A DNA stretch of 48,821 nt from Ralstonia sp. ASV6 (GCF_016429285.1 NZ_JAELUI010000024.1:1-48821), one strand, 5' to 3'. Positions 31,469-39,144 are shown, numbered from the stretch's first letter. Made by a program: numbers and translations. Notes: generated by a model from the letters alone, not told the origin.

Positions 31469-32965
31469 ATGTCCGCTTCGTCTGCATCCGCGATCGACAC
31501 GCTCGCCCTCGGACTATTAAGGGCGCTCAAACAGCATGATGGCTGCTCAGACGAGCCCGCCTTGGTCCACGATCTGGCGGCCGAGCTTGGTCTAGGGCAG
31601 CAGGATGCCGAGCGCGCATTTCGTTACCTTGTCGAAAAGGGTTGGCTGAACACATTCCGCCTGCCCTACTCCGGCCGAATCAATGCTCGCGGGTACGATG
31701 TCCTGCAGACCTACGAAAGACAGCAAAGCAAAAACAACGTGGTACCGATAGAAGGACAAAATGTTATGGAATGGGACGTTTTCATCAGCCATGCCGGCGA
31801 GGATAAGGCGGACGTTGCCTTACCGCTCGCCGAGAATCTGCGTGCAGCGGGACTTCGCGTCTGGCTTGATAGTTTCGAATTGACCGTCGGCGATAGCCTA
31901 CGCCAGTCCATCGAACGTGGGCTTGCGGGTTCGCGTTTTGGCATCGTCATCATCAGTCCCGAGTTTCTCCAAAAGCATTGGCCGCAAGCCGAACTGGATG
32001 GCCTAGCCGCTCGTGAGACGGCCGGCGTGAAGGTTATTCTGCCGGTTTGGCATCGAGTCAATGAAGCCGCTGTTCGCGCGCAATCGCCCATGCTTGCCGG
32101 ACGATTGGCCGTCACAACTGAGAAAGGAATCGAGTACGTCGCGAGCGAGCTCATGCGGGCGATTCGACGCGAAGCAAGTCAAAACGGGAGGGCGTTCGCA
32201 CCGTCGGCAGCACCTGCTGCCTCCACATCAACGCTCGCCGATTTGCCCAGACTGGGCCAGATGGCAACGGCGATTCATGCCGAGCAGACGGAGCACATCG
32301 CGACAGGAAAGGGGCCGTGCGCCATGCTTGATGGTGGCATGCTCGTCCTTCATATTCTGCCCTATGCCATGGTTGAAGGTAAGGCCGTGGCGACGTATGA
32401 CGAGCTTGCGCGTCACCCCGAGCTTTTTCCGCCGATGAAAGGAACAGTGCAAGAAGTTCAGATCGACTATGGCGGCATGCTGATCGGATCGAATGCGCGA
32501 GGCCTTGGCGCACCGCAGCGAGCCTACGTCAAGATCGATCGAACCGGGACAATAGAGGCGGCCATTTCTTCACTCGCCATCGGCCAGGGTACACGGTGGG
32601 TAGAACTGCCTTACATCCAAGCTCTCGTCATTCGGTATGTCACAGATTACGTCCAAGCCGCAAGCCGCTCAGGCGTGGCGCCGCCCTTTGCCGTTTCGGT
32701 CAGTCTTGCCAACATGCAAGGGGCCTGTCTTCTGCAAGATTTCAAGGGGACTGCTTTTGCTGAAGACATTCCGTGCGGTCACCTTAAACAAGATCGACTT
32801 CCCTTCGGGCAAATCATTCTTGAGTCTGTGCCCCCCGATTACCGCGCAACTGCCCGACTGCTAAAGCCGATCCTTACGCATCTTGCAAACGCAGCTGGGC
32901 TTGCGACCTCGCCCTACTTTGACGAGGAAGGTAATTACACGCTCGATGTGCGGAGCAAGACGTAG
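31469..32965 (+). CDS. Winged-helix/TIR-domain protein (putative NADase defence effector)
   Basis: This 498-aa cytoplasmic protein has three parts. Residues 1-85 form a winged helix (AERAFRYLVEKGWLNTFRLPYSGRI). Residues 101-235 form a TIR domain: WDVFISHAGEDK, RVWLDSFELTVGDSLRQSIERGL, then IVIISPEFLQKHWPQAEL with the candidate catalytic Glu (E175) of TIR NAD-hydrolases. Residues 260-498 resemble the C-terminal domain found after AlbA/Schlafen-type DNA-binding modules (AYVKIDRTGTIEAAISSL) and could sense a ligand. TIR proteins of this kind deplete NAD+ when triggered by phage. No Thoeris ThsA partner is adjacent, so it may act alone. Confidence 0.75.
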   Translation: MSASSASAIDTLALGLLRALKQHDGCSDEPALVHDLAAELGLGQQDAERAFRYLVEKGWLNTFRLPYSGRINARGYDVLQTYERQQSKNNVVPIEGQNVMEWDVFISHAGEDKADVALPLAENLRAAGLRVWLDSFELTVGDSLRQSIERGLAGSRFGIVIISPEFLQKHWPQAELDGLAARETAGVKVILPVWHRVNEAAVRAQSPMLAGRLAVTTEKGIEYVASELMRAIRREASQNGRAFAPSAAPAASTSTLADLPRLGQMATAIHAEQTEHIATGKGPCAMLDGGMLVLHILPYAMVEGKAVATYDELARHPELFPPMKGTVQEVQIDYGGMLIGSNARGLGAPQRAYVKIDRTGTIEAAISSLAIGQGTRWVELPYIQALVIRYVTDYVQAASRSGVAPPFAVSVSLANMQGACLLQDFKGTAFAEDIPCGHLKQDRLPFGQIILESVPPDYRATARLLKPILTHLANAAGLATSPYFDEEGNYTLDVRSKT

Positions 32966-33160
32966 GTCTAGGTCTTTCTGCCAGAGCGAACATGAAGTCG
33001 AGTGACTATGTGCCAGCAATGGCGAACAGTGGAAACAGGCAAAGTTCAGTGAAGAACTCAATGACGGCATCGATGGCGTCTACCGCGATGCCGACGTTGT
33101 CCATACACTTGACCATCATGATGTCTTCTCATTTTCAGAAACTACGGTCGCTGGTGTCTT

Positions 33161-34147
33161 TCAACCATCACTCGCTCGGAGCGCTGTCAATGCTCGCTCG
33201 GCGTGGCGCAAGGCTTCGGCCCGCTTTGATTCGAGTAAGACTCGACACCTGTCATCAACCATGAATACTGGGCAGTCAGGCTCGCCGCATCCGCACGGCC
33301 TAATGCCCTTCGTTCTGATGCCTTCATCGAAGGCAATGCGCAACGCGTTGAGGCTGGCAACACACTTTCCGAAGTTGTCCACGACTTGCCAATTCGAGAA
33401 GGCTGCGAGCGATGGGACACGTGAGATGACAGCACCTTCCCGGTCGCGCCAGATTCCTGTGTTGATCGCACCGATAGTGTCTGCTATGGCGCGCCGGAAT
33501 GCAGGCAATGAACTCTCTTGATGAATGGGAGTTGTGAACGCCGGCCGGTGAAAGAGTCTTGCCAACATTTCAGCGGCTTCCAAGGCCGTCGCCGGATCGA
33601 GCTTATGAACGAAGTCTCTCAGGGCATGCTCTTCGTCTGGCAACTCCACTCCATTGAAGAACCGATTCAAGACTGATGCCGCATGAAAGCGCAAATGCTC
33701 CTCGAACTCAGCCGCTGACCAGGTCCGAGACGAGTGAATGCCCTTCACGCGTGCGTACTCATCGATCTTGTCCTTCGTGTCGGCGCTGACTGAACCTCCC
33801 GCCACGACGATGAGCTCGTTCGGAGCAACGCCGAGCGTCTGGATCAGGTTGTCGATATCGCCCTTTGCCTTTCCCAGCGTGAAAGCTTTCCAGTTCGCAC
33901 ACGCAACCACCACAGTCGAGCGCTGTCCGTAGTCGTCGTCGCAAATTCCTATGATGTCGCGCCCCCCATCGCCTCCCGCCTGGCCGTGCCAGCTCAGCGA
34001 ATACCAAGCCCTCATGCGCAGAAGCGTGGCAAAGACCAACCGTTCGAACTCGTGCCCGGAGAGGGTCGAGAAGTCGATCGGATGGACCGTTCTAGTGAAT
34101 GCGATGGGCATTGATCTCTCCGAAGTCGGTAGCTGTTTGTCCGCCAT
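33161..34147 (-). CDS. Mrr-like PD-(D/E)XK restriction endonuclease
   Basis: This 328-aa protein has an N-terminal Mrr_cat-like nuclease fold: LSGHEFERLVFATLL, then GGDGGRDIIG (catalytic Asp) and VVACANWKA (catalytic Lys, N-x-K variant). The helix-rich C-terminal half ends in a CxCxxxxC motif (CGCGEPDCPVF), a likely small zinc site. It could be a type IV (modification-dependent) restriction enzyme or another DNA-targeting defence nuclease; no methylase is nearby. It starts at ATG 34147, with MPIAFTRTV as a shorter option. It converges with the TIR gene across a 195-bp gene-free gap. Confidence 0.7.
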   Translation of the reverse strand: MADKQLPTSERSMPIAFTRTVHPIDFSTLSGHEFERLVFATLLRMRAWYSLSWHGQAGGDGGRDIIGICDDDYGQRSTVVVACANWKAFTLGKAKGDIDNLIQTLGVAPNELIVVAGGSVSADTKDKIDEYARVKGIHSSRTWSAAEFEEHLRFHAASVLNRFFNGVELPDEEHALRDFVHKLDPATALEAAEMLARLFHRPAFTTPIHQESSLPAFRRAIADTIGAINTGIWRDREGAVISRVPSLAAFSNWQVVDNFGKCVASLNALRIAFDEGIRTKGIRPCGCGEPDCPVFMVDDRCRVLLESKRAEALRHAERALTALRASDG

Positions 34148-34326
34148 GCGGCTCGATTGCCATGTCGATGTACCTGATAGCCATCACCTGTCGGCGGCCG
34201 TTGATGGCCTCTGCCCTCTAGCACGCCTGTTGAGCGATGACGGCTAACAGGCAATCTCCCGCGAATTCGGGAAGCCTTCGCCCAATACGGGCGAGCTGCT
34301 GGACCGCACGGGCAGAAAATACCCGT

Positions 34327-34663
34327 GAAACCGTGGCATTCCCCTCCCATCGCCAGCAAAGCCTTACGCTACAACGAATTTACCCACCACGGAATGCCAC
34401 GAAATGGGGTGTGGCACGCCTCCAATTCCGTGGCTCAAAAAATAGGCAACCCCTCGAAACCGTGGCACGCCTCTTCCCTACTTTTTCACTGCTTTCTTTC
34501 TCTTTCTCTTTGATTTTTAAAGGAAAAAATGAAAGAAGTAGGGACGGCGGGCAAAAACGGCTCCGTGGCAGATTGGAGCGAAACCGTGGCATTTTGAGGC
34601 GAAACCGTGGCGTGCCTTTCGTTGTAAATCAAAGGGTTAAGCGCAAACGCCACGGAACCACGG
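34327..34663. other. Putative satellite replication origin (iterons plus AT-rich unwinding tract)
   Basis: CCGTGGC occurs six times on plus (34331, 34428, 34460, 34563, 34584, 34605) and once on minus (34649-34655), with further degenerate copies. Four copies have the longer form GAAACCGTGGC (34327, 34456, 34580, 34601). Three copies are spaced exactly 21 bp apart, i.e. on one DNA face. Between the two iteron groups is an AT-rich tract, pyrimidine-rich then purine-rich, bounded by a 9-bp inverted repeat TCCCTACTT (34475-34483) and AAGTAGGGA (34536-34544). It lies downstream of the primase/helicase gene, where P4 keeps cis replication elements. Confidence 0.6.
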
Positions 34664-34799
34664 GATTTTTCAGTTTGCGCGTGTGCCAATGAAGCGAATC
34701 AGCGGGGCACGCAACCGGCGGTCGGCCTGGAGCTCGCCGGGAGGGATGGGGCGCAGCGCCCCCGCCTTCGTAGGGCTGCGTATGGCGGTCGTGGCGCAG

Positions 34800-35200
34800 G
34801 GGACTGGCAACCTGCAAGCCCCTTCGCCAATGGCACTACCTCCTTGGTAATCCCTTGAGTGCGGACGCTTCGAGCAAAGGGGCTCGCAACCTGCGAGCAC
34901 CCGGCAAAGGGATAGCCAAGCCGGATATCCCTAGCGCTGGCCGCAGCATGGTCCGCACAAATCAGGTGCCCCCGGCCAGGGACGCCTCTGTCGGGAAAAA
35001 GGCACCCCCATGCTGGGGGTACCTGCTGATTGCAGGTACCCCTGCAAGCACTGAACGCGTCTCGCGCGCAAAGGCAGCCCCATCTCGGGGTGCCCTTTGC
35101 CCCAAGGGGTGTAAGCAGGTTGCATACGCCTTCGTGCCGCATACAGGTGCGCCGGTGCGCTACGCGACGTGCAAAGGGACCCGCAAGTTGCGGCGCCCCC
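34800..35200. repeat. Cluster of stem-loops and short repeats next to the origin
   Basis: At least five stem-loops occur: GCTCGCA-ACC-TGCGAGC (34882-34898); ACCCCCA-TGC-TGGGGGT (35004-35020); GGTACCTGC-TGATT-GCAGGTACC (35018-35040), which shares GGT with the previous one so only one can form; a long bulged hairpin at 35068-35100; and CCGCAA-G-TTGCGG (35181-35193). GCAACCTGC recurs at 34807 and 34886, and inverted at 35115-35123. A degenerate 22-24 bp unit starting GCAAAGGG repeats at 34874 and 35171. Confidence 0.55.
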
Positions 35201-35206
35201 AGACGC

Positions 35207-35230
35207 AAAAAAGCCCGCACAAGGCGGGCT
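35207..35230 (-). terminator. Rho-independent terminator of the primase operon
   Basis: On the minus strand AGCCCGC, a 5-nt loop and GCGGGCT are followed by a T-run (plus-strand A's at 35207-35212). It lies 25 bp after the primase stop. Confidence 0.85.
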
Positions 35231-35254
35231 CAGTGGGAACGTGGCGGCCAGGCA

Positions 35255-38056
35255 CTACGGCGGTATGCCGTGGTCCGATGGCGCCGGCGAGGCGTAGAGC
35301 CCCAGCTTCTCCAGCTTAGCCAGGCTCAGCGCCGTCATGTGTCCATGACGGCGATTGAAGATTCGCTTCTCCACATCCTCCATCGCCTTACCACCCTGTA
35401 CCGCCACCACGCCGGATTGCAGAAGCTGCTGCTTGAACACCCGCGCCGTCTTGATTGGTAGCGCGTCGAACTTGGGCCGCAGGTGCGGCCCCGTCGAGAG
35501 GTGGTCCATCACGTGGCTAGGCCGCAGGAACAGCGCCATTTCACGGCCACTGTCGGTCTGGATCGTGTCCCAGCAGTGCGGATACTGGTAGCGGCCGGCA
35601 TCGAGCTCCGACAGCAGGATTTCCATGATCCACACCCAAGGCTGGCGCGTGCCGTTGGTCTCCGCGATGTGTGCGTTCATCTCGGTCAGCAGGTCATCGA
35701 CAAACGCGCCCTGGTCAACATCGAGCTCCGCGAACTCGGCCAGCAGCGCCCAGGCCGTCATGATGGCGGCGTAGTTCTCCATCATGCGCCTGGCGGTGGC
35801 ATCGCTCGCCTCGGCGCGGCTGTGCTTCTGGCACACGTCCAGGAACGCCGTATGCAAGTCACGGATGCGCGCCGGATCGAGCTGCCCGACGAATTGCAGC
35901 CATTCCCACACGGGGAATTGCGGCAGGCTGTGCGGGATGATGTCGCCTTGCTTGGCCACTGACAGCGATGTGCGGCAGATTTTTGACTGCAGGCTTTCCA
36001 CGTCCACCTCTTCGCCGGCCAGCAGCACGGGCGCGCACATGAGGTACGGCGTGAGCGCCGCACCGACGCGGGTGAACTCGAAGCGATAGGTGGACTGCAG
36101 CAAGCCGTCGATGTCGGACAACACCATCTTAGGCAGCTTGGAGAACTCATCCCAGCCGACCGGGTGTGAGGTCCAAGAGACCGACGCGCGCCGGCGGTGG
36201 TCGGTCTTGAGCATCTGGCCCGACAGCACCTGAAACGCCAACGTCGTCTGCAGGCTCTCCAGGAGCTTCGATTTGCCCGATCCCTTCTCGGCCTGCATCT
36301 GCAGGTGCGGGTAGAAGCCGAGCACCGTTTTCAGGTGAGCGCCCAAGCCCCACGCAAGCGCGATCGCGGCCGCGTTGTTGCGGAAGGTGGCTTGATAGGC
36401 TGCGATGACAGCGCGGGCGTTCTGCCGGCTGCCGCGCGGGAAGCTCATGTTGTAGTAGAGGCACTGCTTGTGCGGCTCCAGGAAGTAGCAGTCGCTGCCC
36501 TCCATCGCCGCGAGCTCACCATCGCGCCAGGCCACGCCCACGAAGTTCACCACGTCACGCGCGCCCAGCTCGGCGGCGCGCTCCAGGACGTTGACCATGC
36601 GCGCGAACTGCGCCGGCATCCAGATGTGGCCGAACTTGCCGCGCCACCATTCCAGGTTGTAGAGCTTGTCGTTGCCGACTACTTCCCGCTGCAGCGTTGG
36701 ACCGTGACGCGGCACCTGGGCGCTGATCCCGAACACGGTTTCTGGCTGGTTGTCGGGCGTGCCGTTGATGGTGGCCAGGTGGCTCTGGATGCGCAGGCGT
36801 GAGAAGCCGGCCACGCGGAACGAGCACAGGTCGCCGAGTTCTTCGCTGCGGCTGGTCTCGCCATCGTCACCGTCGTGGTCCTTGTACTTCTGCACGTAGT
36901 GCGTGAAGTCCTCTTTCACGCGGAAGCGCCAGTAGATGCTGAAATCATGCGAGGGCAAAAAGATGCGGCGCGTGCCCTCCTGGCGATCACCGCCGCCTGG
37001 CATGCCAGGAATAAGCCACGGCTCCAGGCGTTTCATGCGCACCGTGAGCTCGTCGGCGCCCTGGGTCTTGAGCACGTCGTTGATGTCTTCGCCCTCTTCC
37101 CAATCCTGCATGTCGACCAGCATCGAGCCGATGTCGGCGGCCGTCAGCACTTCGGACAGCTTCCATGCGGCAGCCAGGCCGGCGCGCTGGCCGGTGCGGT
37201 CGTTCACCTCGTCCGTGTGGTCGAGCGCGATCAGCACGCGCTTGCCGCGCAGGAAGGTCCAGTCGATCTTGTCGACGTTGGCGGTGCCGCGAATGGCGAA
37301 TGCCGCAAAGCCTTCTGGCAGGTGACAGCATTCCACCGACAGCGCGTTGATGGGGCTCTCCACGATGTAGACGGTGTGTGCACGTTGCAGCCGACGCGCG
37401 TCGCTTGTCCAACCGTGACCCAGCTTCTCGCCCTGGCACTGTGTTTTGACGTTGCCATTGAGCGCCGCATCGGCATAGCGCAGGTCTACGGCGACAACAG
37501 CCGCCCCACCCGCTCCACGCACGATGAACGCGGCAGCTGGCCCTCCGTGGCCTGGCTCACCGGCCGGCACTTTATTGCTGGTCCAGGTGTTCCAGCCGAG
37601 CGCACCGTTCTGCATCGCGCGCCGGCTGACCGCCTCATCAATGCCGCGGCTCGCCAGGTAGGCCACCACGGGCTCCGGATTCGACCGGCAGCGCTCGGCG
37701 ATGTAGTCCTCGGTGCTCTTGCGTGCCGGCAGGCCCGTCGCCGCGACTGCCGGCATCGGGATGCCGTACCACTGGCCGAGCAGCTTCGCAGCATCCAGCG
37801 GTGTCGCCACCTCCGGTACGCAGTGACGTACCAGGTCGATGCAGGAACCGCCTACGTCTTGCGACCAATCTTTCCATCCGCGTCCCTGATCAAAGATCGA
37901 TAGTGAGGGGCTGCTGTCTGCGTGATGCGGGCTGTGATAGTTGCCCTTGGCGCCGCTGCGCTTGAGCTCCAAACGCTCGGCCAGGTCGTGCAGGTCAATG
38001 TCGCGCTTGAGCTGGTCGAACCAGGAGCGCATGGCGGGGTTCTGTTGCGTCTGCAT
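35255..38056 (-). CDS. Toprim primase-helicase (P4 alpha-like replication protein)
   Basis: This 933-aa satellite replication protein has three parts. The N-terminus looks like a DnaG zinc-ribbon relic (NYHSPHHADSSPSLSIF...WSQDVGG), with His but few of the usual Cys. A Toprim domain follows, with its Glu in YIVESPINAL (about 230) and DxD-like residues in ALDHTDE. An AAA/SF3-type helicase follows, with Walker A EKGSGKSK (about 590) and Walker B VLSDIDGLL (about 645). Start ATG 38056 has GAGGGG 4 nt upstream; the open frame extends 25 codons further without support. It is the last gene of the replication operon, 8 bp after the 112-aa gene, and is followed by terminator and origin. Overall layout parallels P4 alpha; the order Toprim-then-helicase matches other phage replicases. 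Confidence 0.8.
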   Translation of the reverse strand: MQTQQNPAMRSWFDQLKRDIDLHDLAERLELKRSGAKGNYHSPHHADSSPSLSIFDQGRGWKDWSQDVGGSCIDLVRHCVPEVATPLDAAKLLGQWYGIPMPAVAATGLPARKSTEDYIAERCRSNPEPVVAYLASRGIDEAVSRRAMQNGALGWNTWTSNKVPAGEPGHGGPAAAFIVRGAGGAAVVAVDLRYADAALNGNVKTQCQGEKLGHGWTSDARRLQRAHTVYIVESPINALSVECCHLPEGFAAFAIRGTANVDKIDWTFLRGKRVLIALDHTDEVNDRTGQRAGLAAAWKLSEVLTAADIGSMLVDMQDWEEGEDINDVLKTQGADELTVRMKRLEPWLIPGMPGGGDRQEGTRRIFLPSHDFSIYWRFRVKEDFTHYVQKYKDHDGDDGETSRSEELGDLCSFRVAGFSRLRIQSHLATINGTPDNQPETVFGISAQVPRHGPTLQREVVGNDKLYNLEWWRGKFGHIWMPAQFARMVNVLERAAELGARDVVNFVGVAWRDGELAAMEGSDCYFLEPHKQCLYYNMSFPRGSRQNARAVIAAYQATFRNNAAAIALAWGLGAHLKTVLGFYPHLQMQAEKGSGKSKLLESLQTTLAFQVLSGQMLKTDHRRRASVSWTSHPVGWDEFSKLPKMVLSDIDGLLQSTYRFEFTRVGAALTPYLMCAPVLLAGEEVDVESLQSKICRTSLSVAKQGDIIPHSLPQFPVWEWLQFVGQLDPARIRDLHTAFLDVCQKHSRAEASDATARRMMENYAAIMTAWALLAEFAELDVDQGAFVDDLLTEMNAHIAETNGTRQPWVWIMEILLSELDAGRYQYPHCWDTIQTDSGREMALFLRPSHVMDHLSTGPHLRPKFDALPIKTARVFKQQLLQSGVVAVQGGKAMEDVEKRIFNRRHGHMTALSLAKLEKLGLYASPAPSDHGIPP

Positions 38057-38064
38057 CGCGCCCC

Positions 38065-38403
38065 TCACAGCATGTCGTGGACTTTGCCCACGGCGCGGTC
38101 CAACTGTTGTTTGAGCGGTGCCAGGAGGCAATGCAGGCTTTCGTGTTCGCGCGAGCGGTCACTTTGCAGGTACAGCAGCCGCAAGACGCCATCGAGGCCG
38201 GCGCTCACGCGCAGCAGCTCGGCACAGCTTTGCTCCGTGGTCTCGGTGATGAGCTCGCCCACGCTCTGCAGTTGCTCCAGCGCTGCACCGATTTCGGCTT
38301 TGGCGCGAGCGTTCGAGCGACGCACCTGGTGCACGAGCTGCGAAGTCAGTTTGCGCTGCTGCATCAGGGCGAGCGTGTGCGCTGCGCGGTTGTGCTTATC
38401 CAT
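38065..38403 (-). CDS. Helical protein of the replication operon
   Basis: This 112-aa cytoplasmic, mostly helical protein starts MDKHNRAAHTLALMQQRKL, with heptad-like segments (AEIGAALEQLQSVGELITETT). ATG 38403 has a strong GGAGGTGG. It overlaps the preceding 58-aa gene and lies 8 bp before the primase gene. The position matches small accessory genes between the immunity region and alpha in P4 (kil/epsilon region), but I see no sequence match. The open frame continues upstream to 38976 through the immunity region; that extension is not a believable part of this protein. Confidence 0.7.
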   Translation of the reverse strand: MDKHNRAAHTLALMQQRKLTSQLVHQVRRSNARAKAEIGAALEQLQSVGELITETTEQSCAELLRVSAGLDGVLRLLYLQSDRSREHESLHCLLAPLKQQLDRAVGKVHDML

Positions 38404-38572
38404 GAGCCACCTCCGCTTGGGCGATAGCAGCGACAGCGACGAGTGCGGCACCAGCGACATCGAGCGATGCGCGGTCATCAGGCGCAACAACGGCGTCACG
38501 CAGTGCGGCGCGAACGATGGCAAGGATTTGCGGGAAAGCTGTGTGCTCAGGACGAGCGAAAGCATTAGGCAT
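38396..38572 (-). CDS. 58-aa Ala-rich protein, first gene after the immunity RNA
   Basis: It starts at ATG 38572 directly after the strong Shine-Dalgarno AGGAGG, and reads MPNAFARPEHTAFPQILAIV then ALRDAVVAPDDRASLDVAGA and a hydrophobic AALVAVAAIAQAE end. It stops TAA at 38396-38398, overlapping the next ATG by 8 bases. Function unknown. The decisive feature is the leader: GTTCTAGGAGG covers its ribosome-binding site and is complementary to CCTAGAAC in the antisense RNA upstream, so its translation is likely a direct target of the immunity RNA. Confidence 0.75.
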   Translation of the reverse strand: MPNAFARPEHTAFPQILAIVRAALRDAVVAPDDRASLDVAGAALVAVAAIAQAEVAHG

Positions 38573-38820
38573 TGCGGCCTCCTAGAACTGTGATGGGAGG
38601 CCCGCCGCTCATTTCCACATGAGGGGTGGCGGGCCAGACAGCGGGGGTGGAAAACCGGCGTTCTAGGAAACCGGCCAGCCCGAAGGCTGCCCCGCCCGGC
38701 CCGCCATGAAAACTGTAGGCGTGCGCGTGCGCAACGGACGAAAAAAATGCCGCAAGAGGCGGCCATCCGCCTAGAACTCATCGGGTTTCCACACCCGGCC
38801 ACCGCTGTTTCGGTGACAGC
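38573..38820 (-). ncRNA. C4 / P4-CI-like antisense immunity RNA region
   Basis: Minus-strand RNA order: seqA = GTGGAAACC (38792-38784) and GTTCTAGG (38777-38770); terminator (38763-38741); hairpin CAGCC-UUCG-GGCUG (38689-38676); seqB = CCTAGAAC (38667-38660) and GGTTTTCCAC (38656-38647); hairpin GGCCCGCC...GGCGGGCC (38635-38599) whose inner hairpin CTCAT-GTGGAA-ATGAG shows GTGGAA in its loop; seqC = GTTCTAGGAGG (38588-38578). seqB can pair with both flanking copies. In P4, CI RNA seqB pairs with seqA and seqC and shuts off alpha expression; P1/P7 C4 RNA blocks a ribosome-binding site. One frame through the region (MAASCGIFFVRCARARLQFS) looks like the Ash/Icd-like frames annotated over such loci. 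Confidence 0.75.
38741..38763 (-). terminator. Leader terminator between seqA and seqB
   Basis: On minus, GCCGC-CTCTT-GCGGC (38763-38749) is followed by A and seven T's (38747-38741). It lies just after seqA, about 60-75 nt from the predicted transcription start, where P4-type immunity would cause premature termination. Confidence 0.7.
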
Positions 38821-38823
38821 TAG

Positions 38824-38852
38824 ATTCTTGGTCATCGTGGAAGAAGTGTCAA
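38824..38852 (-). promoter_or_regulatory. Promoter of the immunity/replication transcript (P_LE-like)
   Basis: On minus, TTGACA (38852-38847), a 17-bp spacer and AAGAAT (38829-38824) make a good sigma70 promoter. It would start transcription near 38817, just before seqA, and drive the 58-aa, 112-aa and primase genes. Confidence 0.6.
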
Positions 38853-39097
38853 CCCTTGCCGCTAGCGAGCGACGTGGGCTCTGTACCTGGTGCGGACCGC
38901 GCTGCCAGTTGCTGCGCGACTTCGGGGTCGGGCGTGTTGCTCGGTGCCAGCGTGCGCACCACTTCCGTGAGCGCAACGAACGTATGGGCGCATTCCAGGT
39001 TCGAGCACTGGCAGTAGAGCTCTCTGGTAAAGCGGGAGACGGGTCGGCTCGTGCGGATAAGGGCGACGCTGCTGCAGTGAGGGCAATTGATTTTCAT
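38849..39097 (-). CDS. Ogr/Delta-type zinc-finger transcription activator
   Basis: This 82-aa protein starts MKINCPHC and has the Ogr/Delta pattern: CPHC, then TSRPVSRFTRELYCQCSNLECAHTF. The C-x2-C...C-x4-C spacing binds one zinc ion. P4 Delta and P2 Ogr activate late promoters of satellite and helper, so this protein is expected to link the satellite to a P2-like helper phage. ATG 39097 was chosen because the finger starts there; the open frame to 39256 is not conserved in character. The -35 box of the immunity promoter lies within its last codons. Confidence 0.85.
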   Translation of the reverse strand: MKINCPHCSSVALIRTSRPVSRFTRELYCQCSNLECAHTFVALTEVVRTLAPSNTPDPEVAQQLAARSAPGTEPTSLASGKG

Positions 39098-39144
39098 GGC
39101 TTCAATGGAGAGCGCGCATTGCCGGCGTGGTGCCGGCAATGGCG

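Larger units (their letters stand above)
34148..35254. other. 1.1-kb gene-free region: origin and hairpin cluster
   Basis: No believable gene exists on either strand. It holds, in order, a putative replication origin (34327-34663, listed separately), a hairpin-dense stretch with short repeats (34800-35200, listed separately), and the terminator of the primase gene. Open frames here are low-complexity translations of the repeats. Confidence 0.6.

Noticed and set aside
31469..32965. Thoeris system
   Set aside because: There is a TIR protein but no ThsA (SIR2/SLOG) gene nearby; domain layout differs from ThsB.
32992..33264. 90-codon frame on plus after the TIR gene
   Set aside because: No ribosome-binding site, low-complexity Ser/Met content, and it overlaps the 3' end of the Mrr-like gene on minus.
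34327..34663. CRISPR array
   Set aside because: The repeated units are 7-11 bp, unevenly spaced and on both strands, with no unique spacers of 30 bp and no cas genes. Iterons fit better.
34699..35220. 173-codon frame on minus in the hairpin region
   Set aside because: It translates repeats into Cys/Arg/Gly-rich sequence without any domain and lies 3' of the primase operon terminator.
38404..38976. Ash/Icd-like protein or long N-terminal extension of the 112-aa gene
   Set aside because: The frame is open only because the structured immunity RNA lacks stops here. The peptide MAASCGIFFVRCARARLQFS matches such over-annotated frames, but RNA function explains the conservation better.
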